A DNA stretch of 5,346 nucleotides from Candidatus Poseidoniaceae archaeon. Lineage in GTDB: Archaea > Thermoplasmatota > Poseidoniia > Poseidoniales > Poseidoniaceae. Made by a program: the position numbers and the translations under genes. The DNA is taken from contig JAQXFL010000094.1 of NCBI GenBank assembly GCA_029250345.1, positions 1 through 5,346 of the forward strand, given 5' to 3'. This document shows, piece by piece, positions 1 to 5,346 of the stretch. The stretch's first letter is position 1. Each line of letters begins with the position of its first letter. The notes under the pieces are model-generated. The model did no database searches. It was not told where the DNA came from and saw only the letters and a list, made by a program, of their open reading frames with translations.

Positions 1-171
1 CTTACCAAAGAAGTGGACTACATCTGGAGAAGCGCCTTACCTTCACGTGAAATCGTCGAGTTGCGAAACCTCATCCTCGTTGGACAGCTGGTCACAGAAG
101 ATTCACTCGCTCGACAGGAAAACCGTGGCCTTCACTTCAACACAGACCTTATTCAGCGTGAAGAGCAGTAA
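1..171 (+). CDS. nadB: L-aspartate oxidase, C-terminal fragment (5' end outside window)
   Basis: Reading frame 1 is open from the left edge to a TAA at 169-171 and gives 56 residues. The piece contains S-R-E-I-V-E-L-R-N-L, a helical stretch, then A-R-Q-E-N-R-G-L-H-F-N-T-D. This matches the end of L-aspartate oxidase, where ELRNL is followed about 20 residues later by R-x-E-S-R-G-L-H-[YF]-x-x-D. The enzyme is an FAD-dependent cytosolic protein that oxidises L-aspartate to iminoaspartate, the first step of de novo NAD synthesis with quinolinate synthase NadA. The usual Ser before Arg-Gly is Asn here (ENRG rather than ESRG). The related succinate dehydrogenase/fumarate reductase flavoproteins share this domain, but RGLHFNTD is closer to NadB. 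The FAD-binding and capping domains lie outside the window, so activity cannot be judged. Its last 23 bp overlap the 3' end of the convergent panE gene. Confidence 0.82.
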   Translation, partial: LTKEVDYIWRSALPSREIVELRNLILVGQLVTEDSLARQENRGLHFNTDLIQREEQ

Positions 172-1084
172 CCATCGCCACCAACATTTGGTTAAGAGGA
201 GTGGCAAGTCCTGCTCGTTCACCACGTTCGACAATTGCTTGATTGAGTACTGAAATCTCGGTTTTTCTGCCGCTGCGTAGGTCCTGCAACATACTGCACA
301 TGTTGCTTGAAGTTGCCATAAGGACATGGCGAAGTTGCTCTTCTAATTCCGAATCAGAGGGGAGGAATACTCGTTCTAGACGAGCGACAGCAGCGCCCTC
401 TAACATGGTTAAGAATGCCGATGAAAAAAGGTCTGGCCGTAGCAATTCACCGTTTTCGACGCCTGCAAGAGCCGCAATTGGATTGATGGCAATGTTGAGC
501 AATACTTTGCGCCAAACAATGGCGACCCCATCCGAAGACCATTCGGGGGACAGCCCAGCGTGCTGAAGGACATCCAACAGGGGTTGAGCCTCAGATTGCC
601 CAGGTCCACCAGGTAATGCGCCAATCATCGTTTCCCCTTTTCCCGCCCAGTGGACTGTTCCGGCGTAAGGCCTCCAAGCCCCGTGCGTGGAAGTGGCTGC
701 AAAAACGCGTTGAGGGCCGAGGACATCTTGGCATTTCTCAGCGTGGCCCAAACCATTGCTCAAGCACAAAGCATAGCCATCCGAAGTGAGCAGCTTGCGA
801 GCAAGAGATGCAAGAGAGAGAGTCTGGTCGGCTTTTCCAGTCAAAAGAACATAGTCAATCGTTCCCAAAGCCACCGGGGGTAAACCAACTTCGTCGAGAG
901 AAAAGAATACATCTGCGTTGGATACGAAGTGCTCAGATTCACCTTCAAGGTGAAGTCCTTCTGCTGCCATATGAGCACCGTGTGTGCCGCGCCCATGAAC
1001 AAGCAATTCAACGCCTTCGACCCGAGAGAGTAACGCAGCGTAGAGAGAGCCAAGCGAACCCGACCCAAGAATGGCTACACGCAC
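149..1084 (-). CDS. panE: 2-dehydropantoate 2-reductase (ketopantoate reductase, PanE/ApbA family)
   Basis: This 311-residue protein has the usual family length (about 290-320). The enzyme reduces ketopantoate to pantoate with NAD(P)H in the cytosol, on the route to coenzyme A. A Rossmann dinucleotide fold opens the protein with G-S-G-S-L-G at residues 7-12. Lys84 (in LTGKADQT) and Asn110 (in LSNGLG) sit where the family has its conserved K-x-x-Q-T and N-G motifs. The central T-H-G-A and G-K-G-E-T-x-I-G elements are present. The C-terminal helical domain has W-R-K-V-L-L-N-I-A-I-N-P, with Lys193 at the catalytic-lysine position, then S264-M-L-Q-D and T-E276-I, the substrate-binding Ser and Glu. 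One small departure is N281-Q where N-G is common. The start is GTG at 1082-1084. It lies directly before the first beta strand of the Rossmann fold and has a TGAGGT Shine-Dalgarno 6 nt upstream, so no earlier start is needed. The gene begins 9 bp after the S2P-like gene ends. Paralogous ApbA-type reductases with other substrates exist, so substrate specificity is inferred from the motifs. Confidence 0.88.
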   Translation of the reverse strand: MRVAILGSGSLGSLYAALLSRVEGVELLVHGRGTHGAHMAAEGLHLEGESEHFVSNADVFFSLDEVGLPPVALGTIDYVLLTGKADQTLSLASLARKLLTSDGYALCLSNGLGHAEKCQDVLGPQRVFAATSTHGAWRPYAGTVHWAGKGETMIGALPGGPGQSEAQPLLDVLQHAGLSPEWSSDGVAIVWRKVLLNIAINPIAALAGVENGELLRPDLFSSAFLTMLEGAAVARLERVFLPSDSELEEQLRHVLMATSSNMCSMLQDLRSGRKTEISVLNQAIVERGERAGLATPLNQMLVAMVTALHAE

Positions 1085-1090
1085 AACAAG

Positions 1091-1096
1091 ACCTCA
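1091..1096 (-). promoter_or_regulatory. Shine-Dalgarno of panE, overlapping the upstream stop codon
   Basis: On the minus strand the sequence reads TGAGGT, then 6 nt, then the GTG start of panE. The TGA is also the stop codon of the S2P-like gene. Ribosomes finishing that gene would therefore terminate on the panE ribosome-binding site, which points to translational coupling and supports the GTG start. Confidence 0.65.
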
Positions 1097-3664
1097 CACG
1101 TAACTCGCTAAATGAATCACAAGAGAATCATCTTGATGTTCGAACCAGAGCGTCGAAAGCGTCGAATCGGATGGAGAAAATTCAAACGAATTCCAGCCAT
1201 TGGAGAGCGTACTCATCGAGCGGACAGTCGTCCATTGATCCCCATTACCTTGGTAATTAATTTGAACAGGTATACTTTGGTTACTCGAACTATAGAAGGA
1301 GAAGTTGGCTCCTTGCGATTGCAACAACGTTCCATTGTATGCAGCCATCCACATGTTTGACCACATCCGATGAGTCGTGTTGTATCTTTGGAAAATCAAC
1401 TCTGGCCCTTCCTCAACGGTAAAGTTGAATTTAGGTTCGATTGACAGTTGCGGTGAACAAACATGCATGCTCGCACCGTCTGACATCCGAACTGTGAGTG
1501 ATTGATTTTCATCATGAACTGCCGGAATATTCGAAATTTTACGTACATCCAAATCCCAAATCCATTCACCTGTACTGGGCGCTCGAGGAATAGATAACGA
1601 TGGATTAAGTGGGCAAACTGCATCAATTGAGCTAAGTGCACCGCTCGCATTCAATTCAAAGCCCCAACCGAGTTGTGCTTCGCTGGTAATGTTCCATCCC
1701 TGAGGCGGTACTACTGCAATCAACGGCAGTTCCGGCATTCCACCATCAAACAACTCGTCATTCAACTGAATCGTGTTCAATTCAGATGTTCGAAGAACTA
1801 CAGGGTCCAAGCCTCTCAAGCAGACTTGCTCTGGAGCAGAATCGTATTGGGCTTCAAGATTGTTTTGACCTTCAATCCATTGCAGACGAGATTGAATCTC
1901 CAACGATTGGTCAGCATTTGGGAAACTCACATTCAACTGCTCGTCAGAAAACGACTCAATGGAGATACAGCGCTTGAGTTCGCCTTCTGAAAGTACAACC
2001 TCCCAAGATGAATCCGGATAGAAAGAAAGGTCGGGATGGACCGAAACAGGGAGATGATTGTATTCATCATCATCCTCAACCAATTGATTTTCCAAAGTGA
2101 TCAGAGAAAAATTAGTCAGGGAAGGGGAATGAGTCATATCGGTCCAAGTGAGGTTGAGGACAACGGTTACATCCGCTCCAGGAGACAAAACACTTCCACA
2201 TCCAAAACCATTGATGGTCAACGCATCTCTTCCGTCGCATTCCCAAACTTTCGCCCAATTCTCAAGTCCATCAGCGAATTGATCGTAATCAACCGCCCAG
2301 TCTCTGTTTACGGAAGATGGGTTAATGACATCCAGGGAGATCTTAGCGTTCCAGCGTTCGTCGATTTCTTCCGCACTGAAAATGGTCTTCATATCAAACA
2401 CTATTGCTGTGTTCCAGTCATCATCTCTGTCGAATGGGACTTGACTTGGTAGGGCGAACAAAACGGCAACAAGCATAACAATTCCAATGTTCTTCATTGA
2501 AGTTAAATCAAGACCTTTGGATTCGTTGAGAAGTACGGGTGAGGTGCGATCTGCGCCCATAAACAGCAACAGAGGTAGAATGAGAGTCAAGACGAGAATC
2601 CAAATTGTGAAACCGTTGAAAGCGTTGAACATCCAAGCAAAGGCGAGAATAAGGAAGAACAAAAACATCTGATTGGAACTGCTGCGTGCCTCCATGTGAC
2701 CTGAACGTGCAACCATTATTCGACCGCCAGGGAATGTAGGAATCGGGAGCAAAGAAATCCATCCGAAGAAGGTGAGAAGAGCGCCTGCTTTGACAAATGG
2801 ATGAGACCAGATAAGGCGCGTGAGATAATCATCAAGCAACCATTGACCCAATATCTCGATGATGAACGGGCCCTCAGCAACATTCTGTGCCTGTGAAATG
2901 GCCACATAGTCAGGAGTCAACCATAAACCGATTCCCCAAAGTGCAAGGCCCAAAGAAATCAAAGATGCAGGAACGGAAATGGCAACCCAACCCAACACCT
3001 TTCGGTCTTCCCAAAGTCTTGCATCCATTCGAGGTAACGTGGGTATGAGGAAAAGTCCGAAGGGCCAAATCAAAGCGGTTTGAGAGAATAAGCCGAGACT
3101 CCACAGCGCGATAGTGGGTTCAGGAATTGGAGTAATGTGTCCAACTCGATGGTTGAAATGTGACGCTGTACGCTTTTGAATGAGTGAAGCGATAAAAATA
3201 CAAACAAGAACTGGAAGCGTATAGCCAATCAAAGCATCCAGGAAAGATGATTCAAAAAACCAGCCTCCTTCTTTCCGAGATCCTTCCATCCAATATGCAC
3301 CGGCAAGGGTGAGCGTCAGTGCAGAAACCGACCACATCATGAGGGTCAATTTTGATGATGGGAAAGGTCTCTCAGGAAGCGGAATCATTTGAATAATCCA
3401 TTCATCAGTACGGGAAATTTTAGCAGCCCAACCGAGTTTTTGGAAGTACTTATTCGCCTCGGCAAGGGATTCGTTCACATCTTTTCCTTCTTTTGGAGAA
3501 ACAACCCATGTCGGCAAAAATCCGCCAGACATGTGCGATGCGACGTAAAAGTAACGACGAAGAATTGTGGCAAGAAGGTCATGTTGCTTCCAATCTTGCC
3601 GGTGACGAGGCATTGATTCAGGAGCTGAATCATCTGCAGTCAAGTCATCCGCGTCACTTGGCAT
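1094..3664 (-). CDS. Site-2-protease-like (M50, EGY-type) membrane pseudoprotease with a large extracytoplasmic C-terminal domain
   Basis: The product has 856 residues. Residues 1-103 are a soluble, acidic-start N-terminal region. Its segment from about 48 to 98 (FLPTWVVSPKEG, then QKLGWAAKISR, then WIIQMIPLPERP) resembles the cytoplasmic domain preceding the membrane part in archaeal and plant EGY-type S2Ps. Hydrophobic segments lie at about 104-125, 141-162, 183-209, 222-250, 288-306, 331-348, 352-370 and 391-409. The stretch H288-P-F-x-x-A-G through L-L-P307 to G313-G-R315 lines up with the S2P segment HP..AG.....N.LP....LDGGR. The Asp of LDGG is Pro312 and the Asn is Ser304. The place where HExxH belongs, at the end of the second membrane segment, reads L161-I-Q-K-R165. 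No HExxH occurs anywhere, so I predict no zinc site and no proteolysis, as in plant EGY3. If 183-209 is a re-entrant loop as in active S2Ps, seven crossings place residues 411-856 outside. That part is beta-rich with 11 N-x-S/T sequons and six cysteines. The ATG start has GAGGAG 5 nt upstream. The homology is judged by eye. A role in sensing, scaffolding or surface anchoring is conceivable but not shown. Confidence 0.62.
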   Translation of the reverse strand: MPSDADDLTADDSAPESMPRHRQDWKQHDLLATILRRYFYVASHMSGGFLPTWVVSPKEGKDVNESLAEANKYFQKLGWAAKISRTDEWIIQMIPLPERPFPSSKLTLMMWSVSALTLTLAGAYWMEGSRKEGGWFFESSFLDALIGYTLPVLVCIFIASLIQKRTASHFNHRVGHITPIPEPTIALWSLGLFSQTALIWPFGLFLIPTLPRMDARLWEDRKVLGWVAISVPASLISLGLALWGIGLWLTPDYVAISQAQNVAEGPFIIEILGQWLLDDYLTRLIWSHPFVKAGALLTFFGWISLLPIPTFPGGRIMVARSGHMEARSSSNQMFLFFLILAFAWMFNAFNGFTIWILVLTLILPLLLFMGADRTSPVLLNESKGLDLTSMKNIGIVMLVAVLFALPSQVPFDRDDDWNTAIVFDMKTIFSAEEIDERWNAKISLDVINPSSVNRDWAVDYDQFADGLENWAKVWECDGRDALTINGFGCGSVLSPGADVTVVLNLTWTDMTHSPSLTNFSLITLENQLVEDDDEYNHLPVSVHPDLSFYPDSSWEVVLSEGELKRCISIESFSDEQLNVSFPNADQSLEIQSRLQWIEGQNNLEAQYDSAPEQVCLRGLDPVVLRTSELNTIQLNDELFDGGMPELPLIAVVPPQGWNITSEAQLGWGFELNASGALSSIDAVCPLNPSLSIPRAPSTGEWIWDLDVRKISNIPAVHDENQSLTVRMSDGASMHVCSPQLSIEPKFNFTVEEGPELIFQRYNTTHRMWSNMWMAAYNGTLLQSQGANFSFYSSSNQSIPVQINYQGNGDQWTTVRSMSTLSNGWNSFEFSPSDSTLSTLWFEHQDDSLVIHLASYV

Positions 3665-3669
3665 ACTTT

Positions 3670-3675
3670 CTCCTC
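3670..3675 (-). promoter_or_regulatory. Shine-Dalgarno of the S2P-like gene
   Basis: The minus strand reads GAGGAG, then 5 nt (AAAGT), then the ATG at 3662-3664. This supports the first Met of the 856-residue protein over the internal Met18, which has no comparable purine block at the right distance. Confidence 0.6.
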
Positions 3676-3733
3676 AGACCTTTGTAATCCTGCTTCCCCT
3701 TTGAAGGAATCCCTCACCCTCTTCAGGCGAGAG

Positions 3734-3739
3734 AAAAAA
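3734..3739 (-). terminator. Possible archaeal T-tract termination signal after atpD
   Basis: Six T residues on the minus strand follow the atpD TGA stop directly, with a pyrimidine-rich CTCTC just beyond. Archaeal RNA polymerase can terminate at short T-runs without a hairpin, so this could reduce read-through from the ATPase operon. The run is short and there is no convincing stem-loop, so it may be only a partial signal or chance. Confidence 0.25.
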
Positions 3740-4357
3740 TCACTTGTTCTTGAAACGCTTGAGACGGAATGTTTCTTCACGTTCCATCTCTTCAAGTCGA
3801 AGTTGAATGAACACCCGTGCCTCTTCCAATTCTGGAATGACTTTGTATTCCAGAGCATTCACACGGCGCTTGGTTGCTTCGATTTCTTGCAGCAAACGCT
3901 TGAGGGTTGCTTCCATCTCGGATGCCTTGACAATCTTCTCAATGAGGTTTCCAAAGGATTCACCTGCTTCATCGATGTATGGAGACGAACCAATGAATCC
4001 GACTCCACGTTCTTTGAACGTTGATTTGAGGTTGGTTCCGCTGACGCTCGGGACGACGACACCCATGATGTTGCGTCGCTCGACTTCAACTTCGGGATGA
4101 CCGGTGTTCGCAATGGCTGCCGCACGGACTGCCAATCCACCTTCAATGGCGTTCGCAAGGTCAATCCGTTGTTTTGCCATGCGGTAGGTTGCGGTTAAGT
4201 CACGCTTTGCCTCAATCATATCGGAAAGCAGTGAACGGAACTCGTGAAACAATCCGTCTCTCTTCATCTTCAGCAATTTGTAACCGTTCTTGGTTTGCTT
4301 GATTCTCCCCTTGAGCTTAATCAACTCACTTCGGGTTGGTTTGATGTCGAGTGCCAT
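3740..4357 (-). CDS. atpD: A/V-type ATP synthase subunit D (central rotor stalk)
   Basis: This 205-residue protein has the usual subunit D length. Subunit D forms the long coiled-coil axle that, with subunit F, turns inside the A3B3 head and couples ion flow through the membrane ring to ATP synthesis or hydrolysis. The sequence opens with the family start P-T-R-S-E-L-I-K-L-K (residues 7-16), followed by a Lys/Arg-rich helix to about residue 75. A short globular middle with G-V-V-V-P-S-V-S-G (99-107) follows. The C-terminal helix carries the hallmark I-E-A-T-K-R-R-V-N-A-L-E-Y (159-171), then I-P, and ends in R-L-E-E-M-E-R-E-E and a basic tail. The ATG is preceded at 7 nt by AAGGAGGTG, a near-ideal Shine-Dalgarno. 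The gene lies 35 bp downstream of atpB in the usual archaeal B-D order, so the two are very likely cotranscribed. Nothing appears degraded or missing. Confidence 0.96.
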   Translation of the reverse strand: MALDIKPTRSELIKLKGRIKQTKNGYKLLKMKRDGLFHEFRSLLSDMIEAKRDLTATYRMAKQRIDLANAIEGGLAVRAAAIANTGHPEVEVERRNIMGVVVPSVSGTNLKSTFKERGVGFIGSSPYIDEAGESFGNLIEKIVKASEMEATLKRLLQEIEATKRRVNALEYKVIPELEEARVFIQLRLEEMEREETFRLKRFKNK

Positions 4358-4364
4358 GTTCTTT

Positions 4365-4373
4365 CACCTCCTT
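4365..4373 (-). promoter_or_regulatory. Strong Shine-Dalgarno of atpD
   Basis: The minus strand reads AAGGAGGTG, complementary to the 3' end of 16S rRNA, 7 nt before the atpD ATG. It is the strongest ribosome-binding site in the window, in keeping with a highly expressed ATPase subunit. Confidence 0.8.
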
Positions 4374-4392
4374 TTTTATCGAAATAATGGCT

Positions 4393-5346
4393 TCAAGCCT
4401 TGTTTTCTGGGTGGTACTTGTCAATCCATTTCTGGTCGAGACGGACGAGGTACTTTGTGTCAATAGCAGACATGAGGTTCCAGCACAAGTCGAGTGTTTC
4501 TTCAATTGAACGGTCTTCGTCACGGGTTTGGCGAAGGAACTTGTCCTCGAAAACTCCTGAGAAGTCAAGCAGTTGCTTGTCACGCTCATTCAATGCATCT
4601 TCACCAACAATTGCGACAAGGCCACGTAGTTCACGGCCTTGTGCATATGCAGCGTACATTTGGTCAGAAACTGATTTGTGGTCTTCACGGGTGGTTTTCT
4701 CACCAATACATGAACCCATCAATCGAGAGAGAGATGGCAACACGTTGATCGGCGGATAGATTCCTTGTTGGTGCAATTCACGTGAAATAACAATTTGTCC
4801 TTCAGTGATGAATCCCGACAAGTCAGGAATTGGGTGTGTAATATCGTCACCTGGCATGGTTAGAATTGGGAATTGAGTGATTGAACCCTTCTTGTTCTTG
4901 ATAATTCCAGCACGTTCGTAGAGCATAGCCAAATCTGTGTACATGTAACCTGGGTAACCACGTCGTCCGGGAACTTCTTCACGAGCAGCACCGATTTGAC
5001 GAAGAGCGTCACAGTAGTTGGTCATGTCCGTGTAGATAACCAGAACGTGGTAATCTTTCTCGAAAGCAAGGTATTCTGCTGCAGTCAAAGCAAGACGAGG
5101 CGTAATGATACGTTCGACAGCTGGGTCGTCAGCAAGGTTAACGAACAGAACTGCGTTTTCGAGAGCACCTGTTCGCTCCAAATCGGAACGGAAGAAATTG
5201 TATTCTTCAGCGGTGATTCCCATTGCACAGAACACAACAATAAATTCTTCATCAGAATCCTTGAGTTTCGCTTGTCGTGCAATCTGCAGTGCGATGTCGT
5301 TGTGAGGTAGACCAGATGCAGAGAAAATCGGCAACTTTTGTCCACG
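4393..5346 (-). CDS. atpB: A/V-type ATP synthase subunit B (regulatory, non-catalytic), N-terminus cut by window edge
   Basis: The frame is open to the right edge and gives 317 residues. Full-length B subunits are about 460 residues, so roughly the first 145 are missing, including the N-terminal beta barrel. B alternates with catalytic subunit A in the A3B3 hexamer and contributes to the nucleotide sites at the interface. The visible part begins R-G-Q-K-L-P-I-F-S-A-S-G-L-P-H-N, the typical B segment in place of a Walker A P-loop, as expected for the non-catalytic subunit. Further family blocks are Y-T-D-M-T-N-Y-C-D-A-L-R (105-116), R-R-G-Y-P-G-Y-M-Y-T-D-L-A (128-140), G-S-I-T-Q-F-P-I-L-T-M-P-G-D-D-I-T-H-P-I-P-D as two adjoining blocks (154-175), N-V-L-P-S-L-S-R-L-M (201-210) and T-R-E-D-H (219-223). 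The end K-W-I-D-K-Y-H-P is also usual. A TTG at 5332-5334 is an internal Leu codon, not the start, because R-G-Q-K continues upstream in frame. atpD follows 35 bp downstream. Confidence 0.96.
   Translation of the reverse strand, partial: RGQKLPIFSASGLPHNDIALQIARQAKLKDSDEEFIVVFCAMGITAEEYNFFRSDLERTGALENAVLFVNLADDPAVERIITPRLALTAAEYLAFEKDYHVLVIYTDMTNYCDALRQIGAAREEVPGRRGYPGYMYTDLAMLYERAGIIKNKKGSITQFPILTMPGDDITHPIPDLSGFITEGQIVISRELHQQGIYPPINVLPSLSRLMGSCIGEKTTREDHKSVSDQMYAAYAQGRELRGLVAIVGEDALNERDKQLLDFSGVFEDKFLRQTRDEDRSIEETLDLCWNLMSAIDTKYLVRLDQKWIDKYHPENKA

Noticed and set aside
808..1260. Plus-strand open frame of 150 codons across the panE / S2P-like junction
   Set aside because: It lies opposite two well-supported minus-strand genes, spans their boundary, and its translation is low-complexity, rich in Arg, Gln and Ser, with no recognisable motif.
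2036..2452. Plus-strand open frame of 138 codons inside the S2P-like gene
   Set aside because: It is antisense to the ectodomain coding region, has no plausible domain or Shine-Dalgarno context, and is best read as a shadow of the real frame.
3470..3475. N-E-S sequon at Asn64 of the S2P-like protein
   Set aside because: It falls in the N-terminal domain predicted to be cytoplasmic, where the glycosylation machinery does not act.
3698..3707. Short palindrome CCTTTGAAGG between atpD and the S2P-like gene, as an operator or hairpin
   Set aside because: Arms of only 4 bp with a 2 bp centre are expected by chance and are too small for a stable RNA hairpin.
3715..3740. Possible stem-loop (CTCTCGCC against GGGTGAG) next to the T-run
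   Set aside because: Pairing is broken by mismatches within the first few bases, so it is not a credible intrinsic terminator.
5332..5334. TTG as a possible start of the atpB product
   Set aside because: The frame stays open to the window edge, and the residues before it (R-G-Q-K) are the conserved B-subunit segment, so this is an internal Leu codon of a truncated gene.
4393..5346. Missing Walker A motif in subunit B as a sign of a degraded gene
   Set aside because: Lack of a canonical P-loop is normal for the non-catalytic B subunit of A/V-type ATPases.

Overview
The window looks like a chromosomal fragment from an archaeon, most plausibly a mesophilic planktonic euryarchaeon such as Marine Group II / Poseidoniales (inference). 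Adjacent B and D subunit genes of a rotary A/V-type ATP synthase, compact gene packing, Shine-Dalgarno-led starts, GTG start use, and a membrane protein with a large sequon-rich extracytoplasmic domain all fit. A bacterium with a V-type ATPase is not strictly excluded. Coding density is close to complete: the longest non-coding gap is 75 bp, and no RNA genes, mobile elements or CRISPR arrays were seen.

Layout from left to right: (1) positions 1-171, plus strand: the last 56 codons of a gene whose product matches the C-terminal helical domain of L-aspartate oxidase (NadB). (2) 149-1084, minus strand: a complete ketopantoate reductase of the PanE/ApbA family, overlapping the nadB 3' end tail to tail by 23 bp. 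(3) 1094-3664, minus strand: an 856-residue polytopic membrane protein. I read it as a catalytically dead member of the archaeal/EGY-type site-2 protease (M50) group, fused to an extracytoplasmic domain of about 445 residues. (4) 3740-4357, minus strand: A/V-type ATP synthase subunit D, the central rotor stalk. (5) 4393-5346, minus strand: ATP synthase subunit B, cut by the right edge and lacking its N-terminal third.

Transcription of the four minus-strand genes runs right to left: atpB, atpD, the S2P-like gene, panE. Gaps are 35, 75 and 9 bp, so all four could share a transcript. A T6 tract directly after atpD may partly separate the ATPase operon from the two downstream genes. The panE Shine-Dalgarno overlaps the stop codon of the S2P-like gene, which suggests translational coupling.

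The most unusual object is the S2P-like protein. It keeps the fold landmarks of the family: an N-terminal cytoplasmic domain, the membrane layout, and a P-x-x-x-x-x-G-G-R element. The positions expected to hold the zinc-binding HExxH and the Asp of the LDGG motif are replaced. It also carries eleven N-glycosylation sequons and six cysteines, all in its C-terminal domain.
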